A stretch of 64,000 bases of DNA from Algoriphagus sanaruensis (lineage in GTDB: Bacteria; Bacteroidota; Bacteroidia; Cytophagales; Cyclobacteriaceae): assembly GCF_001593605.1 (NCBI RefSeq), contig NZ_CP012836.1, positions 2,670,501-2,734,500 on the forward strand. Direction: 5' to 3'. Both the position numbers and the translations under genes were made by a program. The notes beneath the pieces are model-generated. The model had not been told where the DNA came from. It did not search any database and was given only the letters and a program-made list of their open reading frames with translations. Numbering within the stretch: position 1 is the stretch's first letter; every line of letters starts with the position of its first letter. Of the stretch, positions 9,392 through 18,392 are shown in pieces.

Positions 9392-10524
9392 TCGGAAAGT
9401 CTTTTTGGGATGGAAAGCCTATGGAAATTTGTGTTTCCGAAGGAAAGATCAAGTCTGTTTCATCTGTCGGAACCAGTCCTGAAAATCTCTGGATCGGCCC
9501 TGGATTTACAGATATTCAAGTCAATGGCTATGGAGGTTTGGATTACAATTCACTTCAATCCGATATTTTGGCTTTGGGTCAAATTTCCAAAAAACTGCTT
9601 AAATGCGGAGTAACCAGCCATTTTCCCACCATCATCACCAATTCGCCGGGAAATATCTCAACCTTGATTCAACAGGTGGTTCAGCTTAGAAAAATGGATC
9701 CCGTAGCTGCTTCCTGCATTTCAGGAATTCATATCGAGGGGCCTTTTATTTCTCCCGAAGACGGACCAAGAGGAGCCCATTTCAAGGAATTTGTACAAGG
9801 TCCGGATTGGGATTTGTTCCAAAAGTGGATCGAAGAAAGCGAAGGACTGATCCGAATGATTACTCTTTCTCCAGAATGGGAGGGAAGTTCCGAGTTTATC
9901 GAAAAATGTGTAGAATCCGGCATTTTGGTTTCCATCGGTCATACCAATGCAACTCATTCTCAGATTCAGTATGCTCAAAAAGCAGGAGCAAGGCTTTCCA
10001 CCCATTTGGGAAATGGAATGCATGGAGTCATCACTCGTCACCCCAATTACCTCTGGTCTCAACTAGCTTCCGAAAGCCTTTCAGCAACTATTATCGCCGA
10101 TGGATTTCATCTTCCTGCTGAAGTGATTCAGGTATTTAAGAAAGTGAAAGGGGAAAAGCTGATGCTGGTGAGTGATTCGGTAGCACTGGCCGGAATGCCT
10201 GCTGGGGATTATGAAGCAGAAGTAGGAGGAAAAGTGACCTTGACTCCTGAAGGGAAACTCCACCTTTTCGGAAATCCCAACATGCTTGCGGGATCGGCCA
10301 TGAATATCCTCCAAGGAATTAATTTTCTGCTTAGAAATAACCTAGCAGATCTACCCGAAGCTTGGCAAATGGCTTCCATACGACCTCAAAGGCTTTTTGA
10401 ACCCACTTTTGATCCTTTTCAAATCGGTCAAAATGCGGACTTGATTTTAGCAGAACAGCAACCTAATCTCGGTTTAAAAATTCTCAAAGTCCTAAAAAAC
10501 GGGGTAGAAATACCTCTCGATTAA
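9376..10524 (+). CDS. nagA: N-acetylglucosamine-6-phosphate deacetylase
   Basis: A 382-residue amidohydrolase. The first metal-site strand reads DIQVNG (the QxN variant seen in E. coli-type NagA). Metal and catalytic residues are visible as HIEGPF (Glu121), GHTNAT (His189), STHLGNGMHG (His210) and VSDSVALAG (Asp267). It removes acetate from GlcNAc-6-phosphate to give the substrate of NagB. The start codon lies inside the end of the transporter gene, so the two are translationally coupled. No GlcNAc kinase is present in the cluster. Confidence 0.93.
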   Translation: METRLIGKSFWDGKPMEICVSEGKIKSVSSVGTSPENLWIGPGFTDIQVNGYGGLDYNSLQSDILALGQISKKLLKCGVTSHFPTIITNSPGNISTLIQQVVQLRKMDPVAASCISGIHIEGPFISPEDGPRGAHFKEFVQGPDWDLFQKWIEESEGLIRMITLSPEWEGSSEFIEKCVESGILVSIGHTNATHSQIQYAQKAGARLSTHLGNGMHGVITRHPNYLWSQLASESLSATIIADGFHLPAEVIQVFKKVKGEKLMLVSDSVALAGMPAGDYEAEVGGKVTLTPEGKLHLFGNPNMLAGSAMNILQGINFLLRNNLADLPEAWQMASIRPQRLFEPTFDPFQIGQNADLILAEQQPNLGLKILKVLKNGVEIPLD

Positions 10525-10548
10525 CCCAAACTCAGAAACCATAGCACT

Positions 10549-11886
10549 ATGAAAAATAACCTTAACCGCCGCCATTTCATCAAAACCGCCGCAACCGGAG
10601 CCTTGGGGCTCAGTGCTGCAACATCTGCTTTTTCTTTTAATATCCTTTCCCAATACCCGCTTAAGGACAAATACCGTGTTGCCGTGATTGGCGTCAACAG
10701 TCGGGGTTCACAACATATTCAGGCATTCGCCAAAATCCCGAATGTGGAAATTGCCTACATCTGTGATGTGGATTCCAGTGCAAAGGAAAGAGGAATTGCC
10801 TTGGCATTGAAAGAAGGCGTAAAAACAGCTCCAACAGGATTGGTTGATTTTAGAAAGGCTTTGGAAGACAAAACCCTGGATGCAGTCTCGATTGCCATGC
10901 CAGATCATTGGCACACACCTGCTGCTATGTTAGCCCTGCAAGCTGGAAAACATGTGTATTTAGAAAAACCAGGTTCACACAACCCAGCAGAATCCGAACT
11001 ACTTGTCGAAGCCACCAAAAAATATGGGAAAATCGTCCAAATGGGCAATCAGCGCAGATCCTGGCCTAGAGTGCAGGAAGCAATGAAAGAGCTACACTCA
11101 GGTGCAATTGGAAAGGCCTATTATGCCCGCGCTTGGTATACAAATACCCGAAAATCCATCGGTTATGGAAAGCCCGCTTCCTTTCCGGAATGGCTGGATT
11201 TCGAGCTTTGGCAGGGGCCTGCGCCACGGGCAGAATTCAAAGACAACCTAATTCATTACAACTGGCACTGGTTCTGGCACTGGGGCACGGGAGAAATCGT
11301 GAATAACGGTGTGCACTTTTTGGATTTGGCAAGATGGGGATTGCAAGTAGACTATCCCGAAAAATGCTATTCCAGCGGAGGGCGCTACCACTTTCAGGAC
11401 GATTGGGAAACGCCTGATACTCAAATTGCTTCATACAATTTCGCTAATGGAAAATCAATCCTGTGGGAAGGTCGCAGTTGCAATGCCCGCGACATCAACG
11501 CGATGGGTTCAGGAGTTTCATTCCATGGAGAAAACGGAACACTCGAACTCCTAAACAACTCTTACAAAATCTACGACAATGCCAATAAGCTGGTGAAATC
11601 TGCCGAGCCAACGACCAATACCGTGGTGGATCAACGCGGCGCTGGTTTTGACATGGACATCGCCCATTTCACCAATTTTATCAATGCCATCGATAAGGGA
11701 GAAAGTCAGATTTCCCCTTACCCTGAAATTCAAAAAAGCGTGTTACTATGCCATTTGGGCAATATTTCATACCGAACCGGCAGAGCTTTAGAAATTGACC
11801 AAAATTCAGGAAAGATCCTTGGTGATAAGGAAGCTATGAAACTGTGGGGCAGGGAGTACCAAAAAGGTTGGGAACCTAAACTCTAA
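10549..11886 (+). CDS. Exported Gfo/Idh/MocA-family oxidoreductase
   Basis: A 445-residue protein beginning with a twin-arginine signal (RRHFIKTAATGALGLSAA). A Rossmann NAD(P)-binding domain follows, with VAVIGVNSRGSQH and the EKP motif 'VYLEKPGSHN' (Lys near residue 140) typical of the family. The C-terminal alpha/beta domain contains 'NWHWFWHWGTGEIVNNGVHFLDLARW'. Tat export suggests the protein folds with its nucleotide bound and works in the periplasm. Family members oxidise or reduce sugar hydroxyls or hydrolyse glycosides through a 3-keto intermediate. The position between nagA and the nagX-like gene points to an amino-sugar-containing substrate; this is inference. Confidence 0.88.
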   Translation: MKNNLNRRHFIKTAATGALGLSAATSAFSFNILSQYPLKDKYRVAVIGVNSRGSQHIQAFAKIPNVEIAYICDVDSSAKERGIALALKEGVKTAPTGLVDFRKALEDKTLDAVSIAMPDHWHTPAAMLALQAGKHVYLEKPGSHNPAESELLVEATKKYGKIVQMGNQRRSWPRVQEAMKELHSGAIGKAYYARAWYTNTRKSIGYGKPASFPEWLDFELWQGPAPRAEFKDNLIHYNWHWFWHWGTGEIVNNGVHFLDLARWGLQVDYPEKCYSSGGRYHFQDDWETPDTQIASYNFANGKSILWEGRSCNARDINAMGSGVSFHGENGTLELLNNSYKIYDNANKLVKSAEPTTNTVVDQRGAGFDMDIAHFTNFINAIDKGESQISPYPEIQKSVLLCHLGNISYRTGRALEIDQNSGKILGDKEAMKLWGREYQKGWEPKL

Positions 11887-11890
11887 GCGT

Positions 11891-13045
11891 ATGGATAAGG
11901 AATCCTTCTTCCAACCCTCCAAGGGTTCTGAAGCCCTTGGAGGGTTAAAATCCAATCGATTAGTCAGCATCGATGCGCTTCGAGGCTTTGACATGTTGAT
12001 GATCTGCGGAGCGGATGCTTTTTTCCGAAGCTTCGAAGGCAAAACTTCAACGGATTGGCTGAATGGATTGGCTCATCAATTTGAGCATCCAGAGTGGATA
12101 GGCTTTACCTTTTACGATTTCATTTTCCCGCTTTTCCTGTTTGTGGCCGGGGTTTCTATTCCTTTTTCTTTGGGAAAATTAAAAGAAGCCAATGCTCCTA
12201 AAAGCCAAATTTACCGAAAGGCATTCTGGAGGATGATGATTTTGATCGGCTTGGGAATCTTGGATAAGAATGCACCTTTTCCGTTTTTTGATTGGGATCA
12301 AATCCGCTTGGGAAGTGTGCTGGGAAGGATTGGGATTGCTGGTTTCGCTACGGTAGTGTTATTCTTGAATTTCAACACCGCAAAACGATTGATTATCGCC
12401 GGAGGTATTCTCTTGGTGTATTATGCCGCTATTTTTCTGGTTCCGGTACCGGGAATTGGGGCAGGCGATTTGACTTTCGAGGGAAATTTGGTAGGATGGT
12501 TTGATCGGACTTTTCTACCTGGAAGGCTACTACAAGGACAATTCGATGAATTGGGAATACTGACCACCTTTCCGGCGATTTGCCTCACAATTTTAGGCGC
12601 TCATGCTGGTGAAATTCTTAGAAAAGTAACTGCATCCGAAAACCAAAAACTGAAAGAGTTACTGGTTACGGGACTGATTTGCATTGGAATAGCCCTGATT
12701 TGGAACCTTCACTTCCCGATTTTCAAGCGCATGTGGACGAGTTCTTTTATTATGCTCACTTCGGGTTTGGCATTTCTGTCTTTAAGCCTATTTTACCTGA
12801 TTATCGACATACTCAAATTCCAGAAATGGGCTTTCTTCTTTGTCGTCGTTGGGATGAATAGTTTGACGATCTACATGATCTATCGCTTTGTCAATTTCAG
12901 GTATACCTCGAAGCTTTTGTTTGAGGGGCTTTACAAACCTTTAGGAGAAAATTGGATGCCGGTGATGGAAAGTTTGGGCGCTTTGGGGTTGGTTTGGCTG
13001 TTCCTGTATTTCCTTTATCGAAATAAGATTTTCTTCAAGGTTTAG
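11891..13045 (+). CDS. nagX: NagX-like membrane acyltransferase (heparan-alpha-glucosaminide N-acetyltransferase family)
   Basis: A 384-residue polytopic membrane protein. The family signature appears as SIDALRGFDMLMICGADAFF (about residues 26-45), followed by 'FTFYDFIFPLFLFVAGVSIPFS'. This is the DUF1624/DUF5009/HGSNAT fold, whose bacterial members in GlcNAc clusters are called NagX. They are thought to act on glucosamine or chito-oligosaccharide ends at the membrane. The first 21 codons are not conserved in type and contain a perfect 13-bp inverted repeat (11913-11946). No alternative start lies between the repeat and the conserved core, so the repeat must be translated. The gene starts 5 bp after the preceding stop. 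Confidence 0.85.
   Translation: MDKESFFQPSKGSEALGGLKSNRLVSIDALRGFDMLMICGADAFFRSFEGKTSTDWLNGLAHQFEHPEWIGFTFYDFIFPLFLFVAGVSIPFSLGKLKEANAPKSQIYRKAFWRMMILIGLGILDKNAPFPFFDWDQIRLGSVLGRIGIAGFATVVLFLNFNTAKRLIIAGGILLVYYAAIFLVPVPGIGAGDLTFEGNLVGWFDRTFLPGRLLQGQFDELGILTTFPAICLTILGAHAGEILRKVTASENQKLKELLVTGLICIGIALIWNLHFPIFKRMWTSSFIMLTSGLAFLSLSLFYLIIDILKFQKWAFFFVVVGMNSLTIYMIYRFVNFRYTSKLLFEGLYKPLGENWMPVMESLGALGLVWLFLYFLYRNKIFFKV
11913..11946. repeat. Perfect 13-bp inverted repeat inside the nagX-like gene start
   Basis: AACCCTCCAAGGG (11913-11925) and CCCTTGGAGGGTT (11934-11946) are exact reverse complements separated by 8 nt. The repeat occupies codons 8-19 of the nagX-like gene, upstream of its conserved core. 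It looks like an interspersed palindromic repeat that landed in frame. Confidence 0.8.
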
Positions 13046-13071
13046 GTAAACTGATTTCCAAACGATTAAAT

Positions 13072-13280
13072 ACAGATCGCACCTTTGGTGCTCTTAGAAA
13101 TGGAATGAATTCATAGCCCCAAATTGAACTTGGGGCTATTACGGCTTGCTCCTTCAGAGCAAATTAGAATTCAAGCGACTGATTCAAAGCGCTGAAAGCG
13201 CGTTCTATACTAGCCCAAAATTCAATTCTGGGAATTTTGAGAAAATGATTTTACCAAAAGTGCTAAAAGCACGATCTGTA
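13072..13280. repeat. Composite island of short palindromes (two unit types)
   Basis: This 299-bp gap (13046-13344) contains no gene. It holds at least six small hairpins: GCACC-TTT-GGTGC (13079-13091), ATAGCCCCAA/TTGGGGCTAT (13113-13139), TTGCTC/GAGCAA (13146-13162), GCGC-TGAAA-GCGC (13189-13201), CCCAAAATT/AATTCTGGG with one mismatch (13214-13232) and GTGC-TAAAA-GCAC (13260-13272). The first is an inverted copy of the last, including flanks (TACAGATCG... versus ...CGATCTGTA). The GCGC and GTGC hairpins are variants whose two arms changed together. The two TAGCCC hairpins are likewise related. Confidence 0.75.
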
Positions 13281-13344
13281 TTTTCTAAAAAATCAAAAAT
13301 TTAAAACAATAAAAACAGTATAAACCCCATTCTACCAAGACTAT

Positions 13345-14349
13345 ATGAAACCTTCTCGTCGATCATTTATAAAAAAAACCACTGCTCTCGGAGCGGCTGC
13401 CAGTCTGAGTTCATTACCTTTTTCACTCCTTGGAAATACCAAAGCAGACATTATAAAAATCGGAATTATCGGTTTGGATACTTCACATGCACCTGCTTTT
13501 ACCAAGCTTTTCAATGCTGAAAATCCAAAGCCAGAACTTTCAGGATTTCGAGTGGTGGCAGCTTATCCTTTTGGCAGCCGAGATATCAAATCGAGTATGG
13601 ACCGAATTCCAGGTTACATCGATCAGGTGAAAGAACTCGGTGTGGAAATCGTGGATTCCATTGATGCCTTACTACAAAAAGTGGATGTGGTGCTTCTGGA
13701 AACAAATGATGGAAAACCTCATTTGGAGCAAGCACGAGCAGTATTCAAGGCTAAAAAACCCGTATTTATTGATAAGCCGGTTGCGGGTTCTTTTTCTGAT
13801 GCCTTGAAAATTTACCAAGAAGCAGAGGCAGCAGGGGTTCCTATGTTTTCTTCCTCTTCGCTTCGCTACCAGAAGAATGTCCATGCGGTTCGGCATGAAA
13901 ACAAAATCGGTCAAGTATTAGCCTGTGATGCCTTCAGTCCAGCAACCTTGGAACCTAGCCATCCGGATTTGTTTTGGTATGGGATACATGGGGTAGAAAT
14001 TCTGTTTACTGCGATGGGAAAGGGATGTGAATCAGTGACACGTTTTTCGACTCAGGATGCCGAAGTGGTAATAGGAACATGGAAAGACGGAAGAATCGGT
14101 ACTTTTCGAGGAATGCGATCTGGAAAGCACGACTACGGTGGAACTGCCTTTGGAACAGAGGGAAATCTTTTCTTTGGTCCTTTTGAAGGATATGAACCTT
14201 TGGCAATCCAAATCGCTGAGTTTTTCCGCACCAAAAAGCTACCTGTTGAACCGCGAGAAACCTTGGAAATCTATGCCTTCATGGAAGCCGCAGATGAAAG
14301 TAATCGCCGCGGTGGAATTCCCATTCGCATCGATTCAATTTTAAAATGA
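13345..14349 (+). CDS. Exported Gfo/Idh/MocA-family oxidoreductase, short form
   Basis: A 334-residue protein with a twin-arginine signal (SRRSFIKKTTALGAAASLSS). The Rossmann domain contains IGIIGLDTSHAPAF and the family Lys in 'KPVFIDKPVAGSF'. The substrate domain is shorter than in the 10549 gene. 'LDTSHAPAFTKLFNAE' replaces the usual Gly-rich nucleotide loop, so cofactor binding may differ from that of standard members. It is separated from the nag cluster by the palindrome island and followed by its own terminator, so it probably forms a single-gene unit. Substrate unknown. Confidence 0.83.
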   Translation: MKPSRRSFIKKTTALGAAASLSSLPFSLLGNTKADIIKIGIIGLDTSHAPAFTKLFNAENPKPELSGFRVVAAYPFGSRDIKSSMDRIPGYIDQVKELGVEIVDSIDALLQKVDVVLLETNDGKPHLEQARAVFKAKKPVFIDKPVAGSFSDALKIYQEAEAAGVPMFSSSSLRYQKNVHAVRHENKIGQVLACDAFSPATLEPSHPDLFWYGIHGVEILFTAMGKGCESVTRFSTQDAEVVIGTWKDGRIGTFRGMRSGKHDYGGTAFGTEGNLFFGPFEGYEPLAIQIAEFFRTKKLPVEPRETLEIYAFMEAADESNRRGGIPIRIDSILK

Positions 14350-14355
14350 TCCAGA

Positions 14356-14389
14356 GCCTTCCAAGTTTTGAAATCTTGGAAGGCCTTTT
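14356..14389 (+). terminator. Rho-independent terminator after the short Gfo/Idh gene
   Basis: Stem GCCTTCCAAG (14356-14365) pairs with CTTGGAAGGC (14375-14384), 10 bp with a 9-nt loop, followed by a T-run. Confidence 0.8.
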
Positions 14390-14442
14390 TATAACTTATT
14401 CAGCTATTTTAGAAGCTTCAATCTCCCTTAAACTCACTTTAC

Positions 14443-16635
14443 ATGCGTTTATCAACTCTTTTTAAAGGAGTTATTCTTCTCCTTTTTCTCGTCTGTGCAA
14501 AAAGTCCCGTTATTGCTCAAGAAATTAAATGGGATTTGAATGGTGATTCATTTTACCAAATTCAGGAAGGGCAGATTCTCAAAATTAATCTCCCGGATCA
14601 AAGCCCGGAAGTATTTATCTCGAAAGCCGATTTGACTCCAAATGCTGGAACAGCCCTCCAAGTTCGGGACTTTACTTTTTCCCAAGACCGAAAAAAAATA
14701 GTGATCTACACGAATACCAAACGGGTTTGGAGACTTGACACACAGGGTGATTATTGGGTACTCGATTTGGAAACAAAAGAGTTAAAGCAAGCAGGGAAGG
14801 GGCTTCCTGAGTCCTCATTACGATTTGCTAAGCTTTCTCCTGATGGTAGCAAAATCGCCTATGTCAGTGAATTTAATCTCTATGCTGAAGATTTGGATAG
14901 CGGTCAAATCACCGCATTAACGCAAGATGGTAACCGAAAGCTGATCAACGGAACTTTCGATTGGGCTTACGAGGAGGAATTCGCCTGCAGAGATGGGTTT
15001 CAGTGGAGTCCAGACAGCAAGCGGATTTCTTTTTGGCAATTGGATGCCAATCAGATTCGTGATTATTACATGATGAATTTTACCGATTCTGTTTATTCTA
15101 AAGTAGTTCCGGTGGAATATCCGAAAGTAGGTCAATCGCCTTCACCAGCTCGAATTGGAGTGATCGAACTTGACTCAAAAAAGCTTTCGTGGTTAAACAT
15201 TCCAGGGGATCCACAGCAGCACTATTTACCTAGAATGGAGTGGAATAGCCCTGAATTACTATTGGTTCAGCAACTCAACCGAAAGCAAAATCACAGTAAG
15301 ATTTATTCCGTAGACGTAGCAAAAAATGAAGCGAAGGTCATTTCAGAAGAGCAAGATGAGGCTTGGATTGATGTGCTTTCCAGCTGGGAAAATGTCTATG
15401 GGATTACCTATCGCCATGAATTTAAGTGGATCAATGGAGGTAAAGAATTTCTCTGGTTTAGTGAAAAAGACGGCTGGAGACATTTGTACCGAATGGATTT
15501 GACTGGAAAAGAGACTCTAATTACTGCAGGGGAATATGACGTGATCAACTTGCTTCATGTCAATGAAAAAGAAAACATGATCTATTTCCACGCTTCACCC
15601 TCAAATGCTACCCAAAAATACCTTTACAAAACTCGTCTGGATGGAAAAGGAAAAGCAGAACTGGTAACACCTATGGATCTCCAAGGAACCCATTCCTATG
15701 TGATTTCCCCATCAGGCAAGTTTGCCATCCACCAATTTTCAAATACCTACACTCGACCATCTTCCGAATGGATCAGTTTACCCAATCATAAACCACTCGA
15801 TGCTTCAAAAAGCATCGCTGCAAATTTGGCTCAGAATCAGGGAGAAAAAACGGTTGAGTTTTTCAAAATCATCACTACAGATGGAGCGGAATTGGATGGC
15901 TGGATGGTTAAACCCAAAAACTTTGATCCTAGCAAAAAGTATCCAGTAGTCTTCTTCGTGTACACCGAACCTTGGGGAGCAAATGTCCGGGATTCCTACG
16001 GGATAGCGAGAAACCGAAATTACGATGGTGATATGGCAGAAGATGGCTATATCTATATTTCTATAGACAATCGAGGTACCCCAGCTCCAAAAGGTCGAGC
16101 TTGGCGAAAAAGTATTTACCGAAAAATCGGAAGATTAAATATTTCCGATCAAGCAGAAGCAGCTGCTCAAATTATCAAATGGGATTTTGTAGATCCAGAG
16201 CGAGTAGCCGTTTGGGGACATAGCGGAGGAGGTTCGGCCACCCTAAACTTAATGTTCCAACATCCTGAAATCTACAAAACAGGGATTTCATTGGCAGCGG
16301 TAGCTAATCAGCTGACCTACGATAACATTTATCAGGAGCGCTACATGGGACTTCCGCAGGAAAATTTGGAAGATTTCGTGGCAGGATCACCGATCACACA
16401 TGCCAAAAATCTACAGGGAAATCTTCTATACATCCACGGCACGGGAGATGACAACGTTCATTATGCCAATGCCGAAATGCTAATCAATGAATTGATTAAA
16501 AATGGGAAACTCTTTCAATTTATGCCTTATCCTAATCGATCCCATGGAATCGGAGAAGGAGAGGGAACAACAGCCCATTTGAGAAAATTGTATACCGACT
16601 TCTTGAAGAGATATTGTCCTCCAGGAGGAAAGTGA
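14443..16635 (+). CDS. S9 prolyl oligopeptidase-family peptidase, DPP4-like
   Basis: A 730-residue exported peptidase with a signal peptide ending near 'VIAQ'. The N-terminal beta-propeller (DPPIV_N) includes DWAYEEEF (Glu177-179), matching the double-Glu motif that binds the substrate N-terminus in dipeptidyl peptidase IV. The C-terminal alpha/beta hydrolase domain has the triad Ser594 (GHSGGG), Asp in HGTGDDNVHY (about 669) and His701 (NRSHGIG). Such enzymes remove dipeptides, often X-Pro, in the periplasm. The nucleophile elbow GHSGGG differs from the usual GWSYGG. It is the first of three consecutive exported peptidase genes. Confidence 0.92.
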   Translation: MRLSTLFKGVILLLFLVCAKSPVIAQEIKWDLNGDSFYQIQEGQILKINLPDQSPEVFISKADLTPNAGTALQVRDFTFSQDRKKIVIYTNTKRVWRLDTQGDYWVLDLETKELKQAGKGLPESSLRFAKLSPDGSKIAYVSEFNLYAEDLDSGQITALTQDGNRKLINGTFDWAYEEEFACRDGFQWSPDSKRISFWQLDANQIRDYYMMNFTDSVYSKVVPVEYPKVGQSPSPARIGVIELDSKKLSWLNIPGDPQQHYLPRMEWNSPELLLVQQLNRKQNHSKIYSVDVAKNEAKVISEEQDEAWIDVLSSWENVYGITYRHEFKWINGGKEFLWFSEKDGWRHLYRMDLTGKETLITAGEYDVINLLHVNEKENMIYFHASPSNATQKYLYKTRLDGKGKAELVTPMDLQGTHSYVISPSGKFAIHQFSNTYTRPSSEWISLPNHKPLDASKSIAANLAQNQGEKTVEFFKIITTDGAELDGWMVKPKNFDPSKKYPVVFFVYTEPWGANVRDSYGIARNRNYDGDMAEDGYIYISIDNRGTPAPKGRAWRKSIYRKIGRLNISDQAEAAAQIIKWDFVDPERVAVWGHSGGGSATLNLMFQHPEIYKTGISLAAVANQLTYDNIYQERYMGLPQENLEDFVAGSPITHAKNLQGNLLYIHGTGDDNVHYANAEMLINELIKNGKLFQFMPYPNRSHGIGEGEGTTAHLRKLYTDFLKRYCPPGGK

Positions 16636-16685
16636 AATTAGTGAAAGGTTATTTGTAAAAAGTTATCAGAAAAAACCCCCGGTTT

Positions 16686-18317
16686 ATGAGATCAAAAATT
16701 CTACTTGGAATATTTGCCTTGCTACTTTCACTCTCTTCGAGTTATTCCCAAAAATCCTTTACTCGGGCAGATACCCTACGGGGAAGCATCACTCCAGAGC
16801 GAGCTTGGTGGGATTTGAATTACTATCATTTGGCGATAGAAATTTTCCCGGAAACAAAATCTATAAAAGGCTCAAATACAATTCGATACCAGGTAAAATC
16901 TGAACATCAAGTTTTACAACTTGACTTACAAGAACCCTTGAAAATTACCTCAATAATCCAAGCAGGCGAGGAGCTTTCGTTCAAACGCGATGGTGCTGCT
17001 CATTTTGTCACCTTGAAGAAACAACAGGTACCTGGTACGATTGAAGAATTGGTGGTATCCTATGAAGGGCAGCCCAAAGAAGCAATTCGTCCTCCTTGGG
17101 ATGGGGGAATTACTTGGACCAAGGACAGCATTGGAAAACCATTTATAGCATCATCCAACCAAGGAATTGGGTCTAGTATTTGGTGGCCACTCAAAGACCA
17201 TCCTGCAGATGAAGTAGATAGCTTGAAAATCAGTGTCACCGTTCCTGAAGGTTTAATGGATGTATCCAATGGTAGATTGGTCGAAATAGAAATTGGTCAG
17301 GACAAAAACACGTATCACTGGTCGGTAGTCAATCCAATCAATGACTACGGCGTGAATATCAATATTGGCGATTATGTCCATTTTGGTGAAAAATTCGAAG
17401 GTGAAAAAGGCACGCTGGATATGGATTATTTTGTTCTGAGAGAAAATTTAGAGAAAGCCAAAGTTCATTTTCAAGATGCTGGACGAATGATGAAGGCCTT
17501 TGAACATTGGTTTGGTCCTTATCCATTTTATGAAGACGGCTTTAAACTCGTCGACGCACCTTACTTAGGCATGGAGCATCAAAGCTCGGTCACTTATGGT
17601 AATGGCTACCAAAATGGTTATCGTGGCAGGGATTTGAGCGGTACAGGCTGGGGACTAAAATTTGACTTCATCATCATTCATGAAGCTGGGCACGAATGGT
17701 TTGCCAATAACATTACCTATAAGGATGTGGCAGACATGTGGATTCACGAAAGCTTTACTAATTACTCAGAAAGCCTCTTTTTGGAATTTCATTATGGAAA
17801 AGAAGCTGGTCAGGAGTACGTAAGAGGCACTCGTATGAATATTGCAAACGATCGTCCGATTATTGGAACTTATGGATTGAATCAGCGTGGCTCCGGCGAT
17901 ATGTATTATAAAGGTGGAAACCTGCTCAATATGCTTCGTGAAATCCTGAACGATGACGAAAAGTGGAGACAGATTTTACGGGGATTAAATGAAGAGTTTT
18001 ACCACCAAACTGTTACGACCGATCAGGTAGAGCATTATATCGCCATGGGGATAGGAATAGATCTAAGACCTGTTTTTGACCAATATTTAAGAGATTCCCA
18101 AATTCCAATTTTGGAATATTACTATTCGGATAATCAGACCCTTAATTATCGATGGATCTCTTGTTTACCTTCATTCACTATGCCAGTGGATGTGACAATC
18201 GGTGAAGAGAAGATCCGAATTCAACCTAAAACTACTTGGTCCCAGCTGAAAGTAAAGACACAAGAAGACCTGGAAGTCGATCCCGATTATTATGTAGGAG
18301 TAAGTCGAATGAGATAA
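16686..18317 (+). CDS. M1-family zinc metallopeptidase (aminopeptidase type)
   Basis: A 543-residue exported protein with a signal peptide ending near 'SSYSQ'. The gluzincin zinc site HEAGH (His332, His336) is followed 19 residues later by the third ligand Glu355 (WIHESFTNYSE). The upstream 'YLGMEHQSS' corresponds to the GAMEN substrate-binding loop of M1 enzymes. The C-terminal helical domain is short, as in many Bacteroidota M1 members. It probably trims N-terminal residues from peptides in the periplasm, complementing its DPP4-like and M13 neighbours. Confidence 0.92.
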   Translation: MRSKILLGIFALLLSLSSSYSQKSFTRADTLRGSITPERAWWDLNYYHLAIEIFPETKSIKGSNTIRYQVKSEHQVLQLDLQEPLKITSIIQAGEELSFKRDGAAHFVTLKKQQVPGTIEELVVSYEGQPKEAIRPPWDGGITWTKDSIGKPFIASSNQGIGSSIWWPLKDHPADEVDSLKISVTVPEGLMDVSNGRLVEIEIGQDKNTYHWSVVNPINDYGVNINIGDYVHFGEKFEGEKGTLDMDYFVLRENLEKAKVHFQDAGRMMKAFEHWFGPYPFYEDGFKLVDAPYLGMEHQSSVTYGNGYQNGYRGRDLSGTGWGLKFDFIIIHEAGHEWFANNITYKDVADMWIHESFTNYSESLFLEFHYGKEAGQEYVRGTRMNIANDRPIIGTYGLNQRGSGDMYYKGGNLLNMLREILNDDEKWRQILRGLNEEFYHQTVTTDQVEHYIAMGIGIDLRPVFDQYLRDSQIPILEYYYSDNQTLNYRWISCLPSFTMPVDVTIGEEKIRIQPKTTWSQLKVKTQEDLEVDPDYYVGVSRMR

Positions 18318-18335
18318 ACCAAAAGACAATTACAC

Positions 18336-18362
18336 GGATGGGTCAAGAGCTCATCCTTTTTT
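18336..18362 (+). terminator. Weak terminator after the M1 peptidase gene
   Basis: A short stem GGATG/CATCC (18336-18340 and 18352-18356) precedes a run of six T. The stem is only 5 bp, so termination may be partial. Confidence 0.45.
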
Positions 18363-18392
18363 AGTTTAATTTCCTTTCAAATTCGATCAATC

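Noticed and set aside
13072..13280. Possible CRISPR array
   Set aside because: The repeats are short hairpins in mixed orientation and of two types, without regular spacing or unique spacers, and no cas genes are near.
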